This document shows positions 18,738 to 26,995 of a stretch of 64,000 nucleotides of DNA, piece by piece. The position numbers and the translations under genes were made by a program. Position 1 is the stretch's first letter. Each line of letters begins with the position of its first letter. The stretch is taken from NCBI RefSeq assembly GCF_964059135.1, contig NZ_OZ060393.1, forward strand, positions 248,001 to 312,000. Direction: 5' to 3'. The DNA is from Buchnera aphidicola (Symydobius americanus). GTDB taxonomy: Bacteria; Pseudomonadota; Gammaproteobacteria; Enterobacterales; Enterobacteriaceae. The notes under the pieces were generated by a model that was given only the letters and a program-made list of their open reading frames with translations, did not search any database and had not been told where the DNA came from.

Positions 18738-19472
18738 ATGAAAAATAAAAAAAAAATAGCTTTAGTTACTGGAGCAAATCGGGGGATAGGACAAGAAATT
18801 GCGAAAAAATTATCAAAAAATAATATTATTGTTATTGGAACAGCAAAAAATTTGATAGAAAAAAATAAAATTAATTCAATGTTAGGAAAAAATGGATTTG
18901 GAATAATTTTAGATGTTACAAATAAACTCGAAATATCACAATCTGTTCAAAAAATTCATAACAATTTTGGAATTATTGATATATTAATTAATAATGCTGC
19001 TATTAAATATGATAAATTATTAATTCAAATGAGCGATCATGATTGGAATAAAACTTTAAAAACTAATTTAACTAGTATATTTCATATATCAAAAGCAGTA
19101 ATAAAAAAAATGATTCAACAGAAATATGGAAGAATTATTACTATTGGTTCAGTTATAGGAGAATTAGGTAATATTGGACAAATTAATTATTCTACCTCTA
19201 AATCTGGAATTATTGGATTTAACAAAACATTAGCTTTAGAAGTGGCTGATAAAGGAATAACAGCAAATGTTATTTCTCCAGGGTTAATAAATACAGATAT
19301 GATAAACGATATTTCCCTAGAAAAAAAAAAAAAATATTTATTAAATATCCCCATGAAAAAATTTGGATCTAAAAAACATATTGCAAGTATGGTGTTATAT
19401 TTAATTTCTAAATCAGCTGCTTATATTACTGGACAAACAATTCATATTAATGGTGGAATGTATATGAACTAA
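18738..19472 (+). CDS. fabG: 3-oxoacyl-ACP reductase FabG
   Basis: 244 residues, the E. coli length. Short-chain dehydrogenase fold: TGANRGIG cofactor loop at 11-18, NNAA near 85, and the catalytic triad Ser138, Tyr151 and Lys155 (YSTSK). It reduces 3-ketoacyl-ACP with NADPH. The frame passes through a run of 14 consecutive A (19321-19334), encoding a lysine stretch before YLLNIP. It is still open, but it is a likely site of polymerase slippage. It follows fabD by 2 bases and precedes acpP by 105 bp. Confidence 0.97.
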   Translation: MKNKKKIALVTGANRGIGQEIAKKLSKNNIIVIGTAKNLIEKNKINSMLGKNGFGIILDVTNKLEISQSVQKIHNNFGIIDILINNAAIKYDKLLIQMSDHDWNKTLKTNLTSIFHISKAVIKKMIQQKYGRIITIGSVIGELGNIGQINYSTSKSGIIGFNKTLALEVADKGITANVISPGLINTDMINDISLEKKKKYLLNIPMKKFGSKKHIASMVLYLISKSAAYITGQTIHINGGMYMN

Positions 19473-19507
19473 TGATATATATTTAAATTAATTAATATTT
19501 AAATTCT

Positions 19508-19567
19508 ATATAATTGCATGAAATTAATATATATATGATAATATATATTTATTATATGCAATTATAT
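19508..19567 (+). promoter_or_regulatory. Inverted repeat upstream of acpP
   Basis: 12-bp perfect arms (19508-19519 and 19556-19567) contain the only G/C bases of this A/T-rich spacer. They are separated by 36 nt and end 10 bases before the acpP ATG. It could be the fabG terminator, an mRNA structure near the acpP ribosome binding region, or chance in A/T-rich DNA. Confidence 0.3.
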
Positions 19568-19577
19568 TTTATAAAAA

Positions 19578-19838
19578 ATGAATAAAATTTCTAATCAAAT
19601 CAAAAAAATTATTTCTCAAAAAATGGAAATACCAATTTCAAAAATTCATAATGATACTCATTTAAGCAAAGATTTAAATATAGATTCTTTAGATATGATT
19701 GAAATTATTATGACTATTGAAGAAAAATTTAACATCGAAATACCAGAAAATATTAGTGATTCGTTTGAATCAATCAATTTTATAACAAAATATGTCAAAA
19801 ATATAATAAATTCATCACATGATAATTTAAAAAATTAA
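19578..19838 (+). CDS. acpP: Acyl carrier protein
   Basis: 86 residues (E. coli 78). The phosphopantetheine attachment motif IDSLDMIE is present with Ser37, the expected position. The four-helix ACP fold is recognisable, including EEKFNIEIP. It carries growing acyl chains for FabD and FabG, and for lipid A and phospholipid enzymes. It is third in the fabD-fabG-acpP order, with fabF missing before tmk. The C-terminus is extended by about eight polar residues. Confidence 0.96.
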   Translation: MNKISNQIKKIISQKMEIPISKIHNDTHLSKDLNIDSLDMIEIIMTIEEKFNIEIPENISDSFESINFITKYVKNIINSSHDNLKN

Positions 19839-19884
19839 AAAATATAATATTCAATAAATTATTTTAAACAATAAAAATATTCAA

Positions 19885-20514
19885 ATGATAAATAGTAAAT
19901 TTATTGTAGTAGAAGGAATAGATGGTTCTGGAAAAACTAGTGTTTGTCAAACCATTAAAAAAATATTAAAAAAAAATGGAATTAAAAAAATTATAATTGT
20001 ACACGATCCTGGAGGAACCGTAATTTCTGAAAAAATTCGGAAAATTATTAAAAATTCTTATCAAAATGAATATATTCATCATAAGACAATTTTATTATTA
20101 TTTTATGCGGCAAGAATTCAATTAATTGAAAATATAATTAAACCAGCATTAAAAAATAAAACATGGATAATATCTGATAGACACGATTTATCTTCATTAA
20201 CATATCAAGGAGGGGGGTTTGGAATTAAAAAAAATATTATTATGAAATTAAAAAAAATGATGATCGGAAACTTTTATCCGGACTTAACTATATATTTAGA
20301 TATTCTTCCTAAGTTTGGATTACAACGTATTATAAAAAGAGGAAAATTAGATACAATAGAAAAAAATAATTTAGATTTTTTTAATAAAGTTAGAAATAGT
20401 TATTTAAATTTTATCTCTAAAGATAATAAAAGTATTAAAATTAATGCTAATTTAAAATTCAATATTGTTAAACAAGAAATTCAAAATAAATTAGAAGCAT
20501 GGTTAAAAAAATGA
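19885..20514 (+). CDS. tmk: Thymidylate kinase
   Basis: 209 residues (E. coli 213). Walker A GIDGSGKTS at about 11-19. The DR(H/Y) substrate motif appears as SDRHDLSSLTYQGGG, and YAARIQLI and HDPGGT loops are retained. It phosphorylates dTMP to dTDP. Its stop overlaps the holB ATG by 4 bases (ATGA), a typical coupled pair. In E. coli the same tmk-holB order is found. Confidence 0.96.
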   Translation: MINSKFIVVEGIDGSGKTSVCQTIKKILKKNGIKKIIIVHDPGGTVISEKIRKIIKNSYQNEYIHHKTILLLFYAARIQLIENIIKPALKNKTWIISDRHDLSSLTYQGGGFGIKKNIIMKLKKMMIGNFYPDLTIYLDILPKFGLQRIIKRGKLDTIEKNNLDFFNKVRNSYLNFISKDNKSIKINANLKFNIVKQEIQNKLEAWLKK

Positions 20515-21497
20515 ATATAACATTTTATCCATGGTTAATTATACCTTATAAAAAAATTATTAATAGCTATAACAAAAATCATTTACATCATACTATCATT
20601 GTACAATCTAACAATCTACAAGATACATTTAAATTAATATGGGCGATTATAAGATGGATTGTATGTACTAAACGTTTAAAATTTAAAAGTTGTGGAATAT
20701 GCAAGGGATGTACTTTAATACTTAATAAGAATCATCCAGATTGTTACTTTTTATATCCTAAAACAAATAAAAATTTTTTAGAAGTTGAACTGATTAGAAA
20801 TACAATTAAATCACTTTTAAACACTGCTCAACAACATGGAAAAAAAATCTTTTGGATTCCAAATTATAGCACATTAACAACATTTGGAATAAACGCATTA
20901 TTATCAATAATAGAAACACCTCCAAAAAATACATTTTTTTTTATTGGGCATGACGTATCAAAAAAAATCCATCTTACATTTCGCAGTCGATGTTTAATAT
21001 ATCACATTGTTAAACCAACAGAAAAAATAGCATTACAATGGATACAAAAACAAATAAATCTTACAAAACAATCATATCTAGTAGCAATTAGAATATCTGA
21101 AAACAATCCAATACTTGCAAAAAAAATATTAACAAGCAATATATGGAATCAACGAAAAGAATTATACCATCAAATACATTTGTCAATTCAAAATAATAAT
21201 TTTATCAAATTATTATCAATATTAAATTATAATACAATAATTAAAATTAATTGGATTATTTTATTATTATTAGATGCAATGAAATTTAAAAAACATCTTC
21301 TTATATTATTAATTAATTTAGATCAAAAATTATTAATCGAAAAAATTATTCAAAATTACTCATACAAATATTTAAATAAAATTACAAAATCATGGATTAA
21401 ATGTAGATATCAATTAATAAATATAAAAAATATTAATTATGAATTATTAATCTTAAAACAACTGATAAAATGGGAAAAAAAATATAAAATATTATAA
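20511..21497 (+). CDS. holB: DNA polymerase III delta prime subunit HolB
   Basis: 328 residues (E. coli 334). The start is set at ATG 20511, which overlaps the tmk stop and gives MNITFYPW, like the E. coli MRWYPW. An ATG 12 bases earlier is less likely. The zinc-binding cysteines (C-x9-CGICKGC) and the SRC motif TFRSRCLIYHI are present. The AAA+ clamp-loader fold lacks a working Walker A, as expected for delta prime, which opens the beta clamp as part of the gamma complex. The C-terminal domain is degenerate but full length. Confidence 0.93.
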   Translation: MNITFYPWLIIPYKKIINSYNKNHLHHTIIVQSNNLQDTFKLIWAIIRWIVCTKRLKFKSCGICKGCTLILNKNHPDCYFLYPKTNKNFLEVELIRNTIKSLLNTAQQHGKKIFWIPNYSTLTTFGINALLSIIETPPKNTFFFIGHDVSKKIHLTFRSRCLIYHIVKPTEKIALQWIQKQINLTKQSYLVAIRISENNPILAKKILTSNIWNQRKELYHQIHLSIQNNNFIKLLSILNYNTIIKINWIILLLLDAMKFKKHLLILLINLDQKLLIEKIIQNYSYKYLNKITKSWIKCRYQLINIKNINYELLILKQLIKWEKKYKIL

Positions 21498-21534
21498 ATT
21501 AATATCATATTAATACAAATAAAGAGAATATTAT

Positions 21535-22320
21535 ATGTACTTTATTGATTCGCATTGTCATTTAAATTTATTAAAACATAAAAATTCAAAACAAGAAATA
21601 AATAAATTTTTAAAACAAGCAAATAATACATTTGTAAAATTATTTTTAACAGTTGCAACTTCTATAAAAGATTACCAACAAAATTTTAAATTATTTAAAG
21701 AATATTCCAGCGTATTATACAGTATAGGAATTCATCCACTAAACAGTAGTATCACCAATCTTAGTGATATATCAAAATTTAAAAAAGAAATTTCTCAAAA
21801 CAACAAAATTATTGCATTTGGAGAAACTGGTTTAGATTACTATCATCCATTACATAATAAAATTATACAAAAAAAAATATTTTTAGAACATCTTAAAATG
21901 GGATGCGAATTAAAAAAACCGATTATTATCCATACTCGAAATTCTGAGATAGATCTTTTAAATATATTATCAAGCAAAGAATGTAAAAATTGTACTGGTG
22001 TAATACATTCTTATACAGGTGATATATTCACGGCAAGAAAATTATTAAATTTAGGTTTTTACATTTCATTTTCAGGTATTGTAACTTTTAAAAACGCAAA
22101 AAATATAAAAAATACTCTTAAATTTATCCCAATAGATAGAATATTACTTGAAACAGATTCTCCATATTTAACACCAGAACCATATCGGGGAAAAGAAAAC
22201 CAACCATCTAATCTATTTATTATTGCAAAATATATATCAAAATTAAAAAATATTGATTTATATACTTTATCACAAGAAACAAAAAAAAATTTTAATAAAT
22301 TATTTAATACAAAATATTAA
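21535..22320 (+). CDS. ycfH: TatD-family metal-dependent hydrolase (YcfH)
   Basis: 261 residues (E. coli YcfH 265). TatD-type motifs are present: DSHCHLN at 5-11, AFGETGLDYYHP near 97-108, HTRNS, and ETDSPYLTPEPYRGK near 204-218. The family comprises TIM-barrel metal-dependent hydrolases with exonuclease or D-aminoacyl hydrolase roles; the physiological substrate here is not known. It follows holB, as in E. coli. Confidence 0.94.
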   Translation: MYFIDSHCHLNLLKHKNSKQEINKFLKQANNTFVKLFLTVATSIKDYQQNFKLFKEYSSVLYSIGIHPLNSSITNLSDISKFKKEISQNNKIIAFGETGLDYYHPLHNKIIQKKIFLEHLKMGCELKKPIIIHTRNSEIDLLNILSSKECKNCTGVIHSYTGDIFTARKLLNLGFYISFSGIVTFKNAKNIKNTLKFIPIDRILLETDSPYLTPEPYRGKENQPSNLFIIAKYISKLKNIDLYTLSQETKKNFNKLFNTKY

Positions 22321-22400
22321 TTAAATAATAAATTTAAAATATAATTTATTCAAATATTATAAAAAAATAAGAAAAATTAAATGTTTAGGAAACACATAAC

Positions 22401-23834
22401 ATGATAAAAAACATGTTTTCAAATTTACAAAAAATTGGTAAATCACTAATGTTACCAGTATCGGTCTTGCCTATTGCTGGAATTTTACTTGGAATTGGAT
22501 CTGCAAATTTTTCAATTATACCTTCAATAATATCTCATGTTATGGCTGAAGCGGGAAGTGTAATATTTAAAAACATGCCTTTAATATTTTCAATTGGAGT
22601 TGCACTAGGATTTACCAATAACGATGGTGTTGCCGCATTAGCTGCTCTAGTCTGTCAAAGTATTATGGTACAAACTACATCTATAATTATTCCATGCTTT
22701 TTAAAAAATGTCATTATTCAATCAAATTATCAAAACTTTTGCGATACTGGAATTTTAGGAGGAATTTTATCTGGTTCCATTTCAGCATATTTATTTAATA
22801 AATTTTATAAAATCACATTACCAGAATATCTAGGATTCTTTTCTGGTAAAAGATTTATTCCCATAATATCTGGTTTAACAGCAATATTATTTGGATTTTT
22901 ATTATCTATTATATGGCCTACTATTAGTAACGCAATCCAAATATTTTCAAAATGGGCCGCATACCAAAATCCCATGCTTGCTTTTGGAATATACGGTTTT
23001 GTGGAACGCGCATTAGTTCCGTTCGGATTGCATCATATTTGGAATGTTCCATTCCAAATGCAAATTGGGGAATATACTAATTCTGCAGGACAAGTATTTC
23101 ATGGTGATATTGCAAGATATATGGCTGGAGATAATACAGCCGGAAAACTAGCAGGAGGTTTCTTATTTAAAATGTATGGCTTGCCAGGAGCAGCATGTGC
23201 TATTTGGCGTTGCGCAAATAAAGAAAATAGAAAAAAAATCGGCGGAATGATGCTATCTGCAGCTTTAACAGCATTTCTAACCGGCATTACAGAACCAATT
23301 GAGTTTGCATTTTTATTAACAGCTCCTATATTATACTTTATTCATGCAGTTTTAGCAGGATTAGCTTTTCCAATCTGTATATTTTTTGGAATGAATGCTG
23401 GAGCTAGTTTCTCACATGGATTAATAGATTTTATTATATTAAGTAGTCGTGTAAATTCAATTTGGCTATTTCCTGTGGTCGGAATTGTATACGGTTTCAT
23501 TTATTACATAATATTTTATTCATTAATAAAATATTTCAATTTTATCACACCTGGAAGAGAAAAAATTCAACATAATGAATTTGAAAATAACATACAAAAA
23601 ATAGCTCCATTACTAGTATCTGCTTTTGGTGGAAGTAATAATATTGATAATTTAGATGCATGTATTACAAGATTAAGAGTAACTGTTAAAGATATTTCAA
23701 AAGTTAATCAAAAAAAAATCAAAGAATTAGGGGCAGTAGGAGTAGTAATTTCTGGTTTAGGAGTACAAGCTATTTTTGGAACAAAATCAGATAATTTAAA
23801 AACTGCTATGGATGATTATATCAATCAAAAATAA
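22401..23834 (+). CDS. ptsG: Glucose-specific PTS permease, EIICB
   Basis: 477 residues, the E. coli length. The N-terminal EIIC domain (about 1-385) has around ten hydrophobic segments and the family strings [11 protein letters not shown] and [11 protein letters not shown]. The C-terminal EIIB domain carries the phospho-acceptor cysteine in [11 protein letters not shown] near 421. It takes up and phosphorylates glucose with phosphate from EIIA-Glc, making sugar phosphate for glycolysis. It ends the fab-to-ptsG block, after tatD. It looks fully functional and is among the better conserved genes of the window. Confidence 0.97.
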   Translation: MIKNMFSNLQKIGKSLMLPVSVLPIAGILLGIGSANFSIIPSIISHVMAEAGSVIFKNMPLIFSIGVALGFTNNDGVAALAALVCQSIMVQTTSIIIPCFLKNVIIQSNYQNFCDTGILGGILSGSISAYLFNKFYKITLPEYLGFFSGKRFIPIISGLTAILFGFLLSIIWPTISNAIQIFSKWAAYQNPMLAFGIYGFVERALVPFGLHHIWNVPFQMQIGEYTNSAGQVFHGDIARYMAGDNTAGKLAGGFLFKMYGLPGAACAIWRCANKENRKKIGGMMLSAALTAFLTGITEPIEFAFLLTAPILYFIHAVLAGLAFPICIFFGMNAGASFSHGLIDFIILSSRVNSIWLFPVVGIVYGFIYYIIFYSLIKYFNFITPGREKIQHNEFENNIQKIAPLLVSAFGGSNNIDNLDACITRLRVTVKDISKVNQKKIKELGAVGVVISGLGVQAIFGTKSDNLKTAMDDYINQK

Positions 23835-24215
23835 ACGTATTTTAATTAAAATTCATACATTTCAAAAAAAATATAAATAATTATTATTTTTAAAAAACGT
23901 AAAATAAAAAACCAATCAAAATATGTTAATTATAAACAATTATCAATATAATTTATATAAATAAATAAAATTATATTACACATAACAATATTAATATGTA
24001 ATTTTATAATATATACATCATAATTAATTATAATATAATATATATTATATATAATAATTAAACTTGATTATAATAAAATTGCTTTAATATATTAAAATGA
24101 TATTACATCTCTCTAATAATCATTATAAATACTTTAAACTAATAAACATTTATATGAGAGATGTAAAATACATATAAAATTAAAATATGTAATTTCAATT
24201 TTATCATATATTATA
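23835..24215. other. A/T-rich spacer between convergent ptsG and asnS
   Basis: 381 bp without a credible open frame. It is dominated by alternating A/T (about 24020-24060). It also contains the long-loop inverted repeat described next. This looks like decayed DNA plus the transcription ends of two convergent genes. Confidence 0.5.
24103..24166. terminator. Inverted repeat downstream of asnS
   Basis: Perfect 11-bp arms (TTACATCTCTC at 24103-24113 and its complement at 24156-24166) are separated by 42 nt. The stem stands out because it has four or more G/C pairs in an A/T-only neighbourhood. It lies 50 bp beyond the asnS stop, so it may serve asnS. Confidence 0.35.
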
Positions 24216-25616
24216 TTAACATAATGCATGATTTATAGTTCTTGGAAATGGTATTAAATCTTTAACATTATAAATTCCAGTAATATAAGATATTAACCTT
24301 TCAAAACCCAAACCAAAACCGGAATGAGGAACACTACCATATCGACGTAAATCAATATACCAAGAATAATCTTTTTTATTTAAATTTAATTCTAATAACC
24401 TATTTTTTAAAATAGATTTATTTTCTTCTCTTTGAGAACCTCCCAATATTTCTCCAATACCTGGAATCAATAAATCCATTGAAGAAACTGTATGACCATC
24501 ATTATTTAATTTCATATAAAATGCTTTTAAATGTTTGGGAAAATTTTTAACAAATACTGCATTAAAAAAATAATGATCTACTAAATATTTTTCATGTTCT
24601 GAAAATAAATCCATCCCCATAGAAATAGGGTTTTTAAAATTATAATCCGAATCTTGTAAAATTTGAATAGCATCTGAATAATTTATATGAACAATTTCAG
24701 AAGATAAGAATTTTTCTAATCTTTGAAAAATATTAGCATCAATCTTATTCTGTAAAAAATTCATTTCATTACTACAATGCTTTAAAACAAAATTTATAAT
24801 ATATTTAATTATTTGTTCAGATAATTCAGAAATCTCATTTAAATCAAAAAATGCTTGTTCAACTTCTAGCATCCAAAATTCTGAAAGATGACGAGTAGTA
24901 TTAGAATTTTCAGCTCGAAAAGTAGGACCAAAAGAATATACTTTCCCCATAGAGCATGCATACGACTCTAGAGTTAATTGGCCTGAAACTGTTAAAAAAG
25001 ATTCTTTTCCAAAAAAATCCTGTTTAAAATCAACCAATCCATCTTTTTGTCTAGGGGGATTACTAATATCTAATGTAGATACTTTAAACATTGCTCCAGC
25101 ACCTTCTGAATCTAAACTAGTAATAATTGGGGTCGGAATCCAGTAATATTTTTTTTTATATAAAAAATGATGCATAGCATGAAACATAGTATTACGTATT
25201 CTCGTAATTACCCCAATAAAATTTGTTCGTGATCTTAAATGAGGAATTTCTCTCAAATATTCGTAAGTATGATTTTTAGCTGCCACCGGGTATTTTTCTG
25301 GAAAATCTACCCATCCAATTACCATAAGTTTACTCGCTTGTATTTCATATTTTTGTTTTTTACCAATAGATAATACTAATCTTCCATCAATACAAACAGA
25401 ACAACCAATTGTTAATCTTAATACTTCTGTATTATAATTAAATATACTTTGATTAACTATAACTTGTACTGTTTTAATAGAAGACCCATCATAAAGATCT
25501 AAAAAAGAAATACCGCATTTAGAATCTCTGCGATTTCGAATCCAACCAAATACTGTAATATGTTGATTAATTAAAAAACGATTTTTATGTATATCATCTA
25601 TTGATATTATGCTCAT
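24216..25616 (-). CDS. asnS: Asparaginyl-tRNA synthetase
   Basis: 466 residues, E. coli length. An N-terminal OB-fold anticodon-binding domain (about 1-115, with VFGWIRNRRDSK) is followed by the class II catalytic core. Motif 2 is FRAENSNTTRHLSEF and motif 3 is GFGLGFERLISY. It charges tRNA-Asn with asparagine in the cytoplasm. The minus-strand neighbours are trhO upstream after a 342-bp spacer, and ptsG convergent. No truncation is seen. Confidence 0.98.
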   Translation of the reverse strand: MSIISIDDIHKNRFLINQHITVFGWIRNRRDSKCGISFLDLYDGSSIKTVQVIVNQSIFNYNTEVLRLTIGCSVCIDGRLVLSIGKKQKYEIQASKLMVIGWVDFPEKYPVAAKNHTYEYLREIPHLRSRTNFIGVITRIRNTMFHAMHHFLYKKKYYWIPTPIITSLDSEGAGAMFKVSTLDISNPPRQKDGLVDFKQDFFGKESFLTVSGQLTLESYACSMGKVYSFGPTFRAENSNTTRHLSEFWMLEVEQAFFDLNEISELSEQIIKYIINFVLKHCSNEMNFLQNKIDANIFQRLEKFLSSEIVHINYSDAIQILQDSDYNFKNPISMGMDLFSEHEKYLVDHYFFNAVFVKNFPKHLKAFYMKLNNDGHTVSSMDLLIPGIGEILGGSQREENKSILKNRLLELNLNKKDYSWYIDLRRYGSVPHSGFGLGFERLISYITGIYNVKDLIPFPRTINHALC

Positions 25617-25958
25617 AAATTTTATTCAACCCTCAATATAATATAAATTAACAACCATTTTTTATATTTGTAATATTTTTATAGTTATGTAAAATATTTT
25701 AGAAATAAATTTTATTTTACAATTTAAAAATATATTTTTTAATAATATAAAACATGTATTCAAAAAAAAATAGTTTTGTATAAAATTAAAAATTATAAAT
25801 ACATTTCAAAATATTTTAATTTATAAAAACCATAACATATCGATTACTGAATATAAAATTTATAAATATATATGTTAAAAAAAATATTATATTAATATTT
25901 TTTTTTGAAAATAAATATTTTTTTAAAATGCACTATAAATTTTAATTATCAAATAAAA
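25617..25958. other. A/T-rich spacer upstream of asnS
   Basis: 342 bp between trhO and asnS, both on the minus strand. No open frame or RNA gene recognised. It presumably contains the asnS promoter and the remains of lost genes, with many short A and T runs. Confidence 0.5.
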
Positions 25959-26846
25959 TTAAATATATTTAATTTGACAATTAATAGAACAATACCCAGA
26001 ATATTTAATGTAACAATTTTTACATTGTAAAAATAAACGATGACAAAAATAATTATTACAATTCATATAATCATTATAATGTTGTCCGCAAGTTTCACAT
26101 AAACTAAATATATGAGAAGATATAAATTCTGAAATCCTATTATCAAAGACAAAATTTTTTCCATAAAACTTGATTGGTAAATTTTTTCTATGCGATTCAT
26201 TAACATAATTTAAAATACCCCCCTCTATATGATAAACATTTTTAAAATTATGAAATTTTATTAAAGCTGTAGCTTTTTCGCAACGAATACCACCAGTACA
26301 ATACATAACGATCGATTTATTTTTATAAGGTGTTAAAAATTTAACCATATTATTTAATTGATCTCGAAAAGTTGATCCGGGTACATGAATTGCTTTTTTA
26401 AAATGACCAATTTTATATTCATAATCATTACGTAAATCAACAAAGATTGCCTTTTTATCTACTAACATGTTATTAACTTCATGAGGTTTCAAATAAATCC
26501 CAGAATTTTTATAATTAAATTTAAAATTTAATAAACCATCTGCAACAATTTTATTTTTTACCTTTACTTTTAAAATAAAAAAAGATGTTTTATTATTTAA
26601 ACCGCGATTTATTTTCATTCCTTTAAAATCGTGATGCATCTTATATATAAATTTCTTAAATATATGGTAATTTGTATTTAAAACACTAATCTGTGCATTA
26701 ATTCCTTCTCTTGATATATAAACTCTACCTAAAATATTTAATATATTAAATACTTTATATATAATTTTTTTAAAATTATACGGATCATAAATATCACAAT
26801 ATTTATAAAAAGATAATGTAACACGAAATTCATTATTTGAAAGCAT
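25959..26846 (-). CDS. trhO: tRNA uridine-34 hydroxylase TrhO (YceA, rhodanese domain)
   Basis: 295 residues against about 350 in E. coli; both ends are shortened. An N-terminal acylphosphatase-like part (SREGINAQISVL) precedes a rhodanese domain with the active-site loop MYCTGGIRCEK, keeping the catalytic cysteine. A C-terminal cysteine-rich region follows (CETCGQHYNDYMNCNNYFCH and further CxxC pairs), which may bind metal. TrhO makes 5-hydroxyuridine at tRNA position 34, widening decoding of NNU/NNA codons. The E. coli tail after the cysteine cluster is absent. Confidence 0.9.
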   Translation of the reverse strand: MLSNNEFRVTLSFYKYCDIYDPYNFKKIIYKVFNILNILGRVYISREGINAQISVLNTNYHIFKKFIYKMHHDFKGMKINRGLNNKTSFFILKVKVKNKIVADGLLNFKFNYKNSGIYLKPHEVNNMLVDKKAIFVDLRNDYEYKIGHFKKAIHVPGSTFRDQLNNMVKFLTPYKNKSIVMYCTGGIRCEKATALIKFHNFKNVYHIEGGILNYVNESHRKNLPIKFYGKNFVFDNRISEFISSHIFSLCETCGQHYNDYMNCNNYFCHRLFLQCKNCYIKYSGYCSINCQIKYI

Positions 26847-26995
26847 AAAAAACCATCATATTTTGTTAAATAAAAATAATATAATATTAATTATTTATTT
26901 ATATTTTATAATTAAATAATATTTTAAAATAAAATCATAAATAATAAATTAATTCTTTTATATGAATAATATAATATTTATACTAATATTCTATG

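Noticed and set aside
24020-24062. Near-palindromic alternating A/T in the ptsG-asnS spacer as an origin or AT-rich unwinding element
   Set aside because: The arms do not match exactly, there are no DnaA-box clusters, and the rest of the spacer looks the same.
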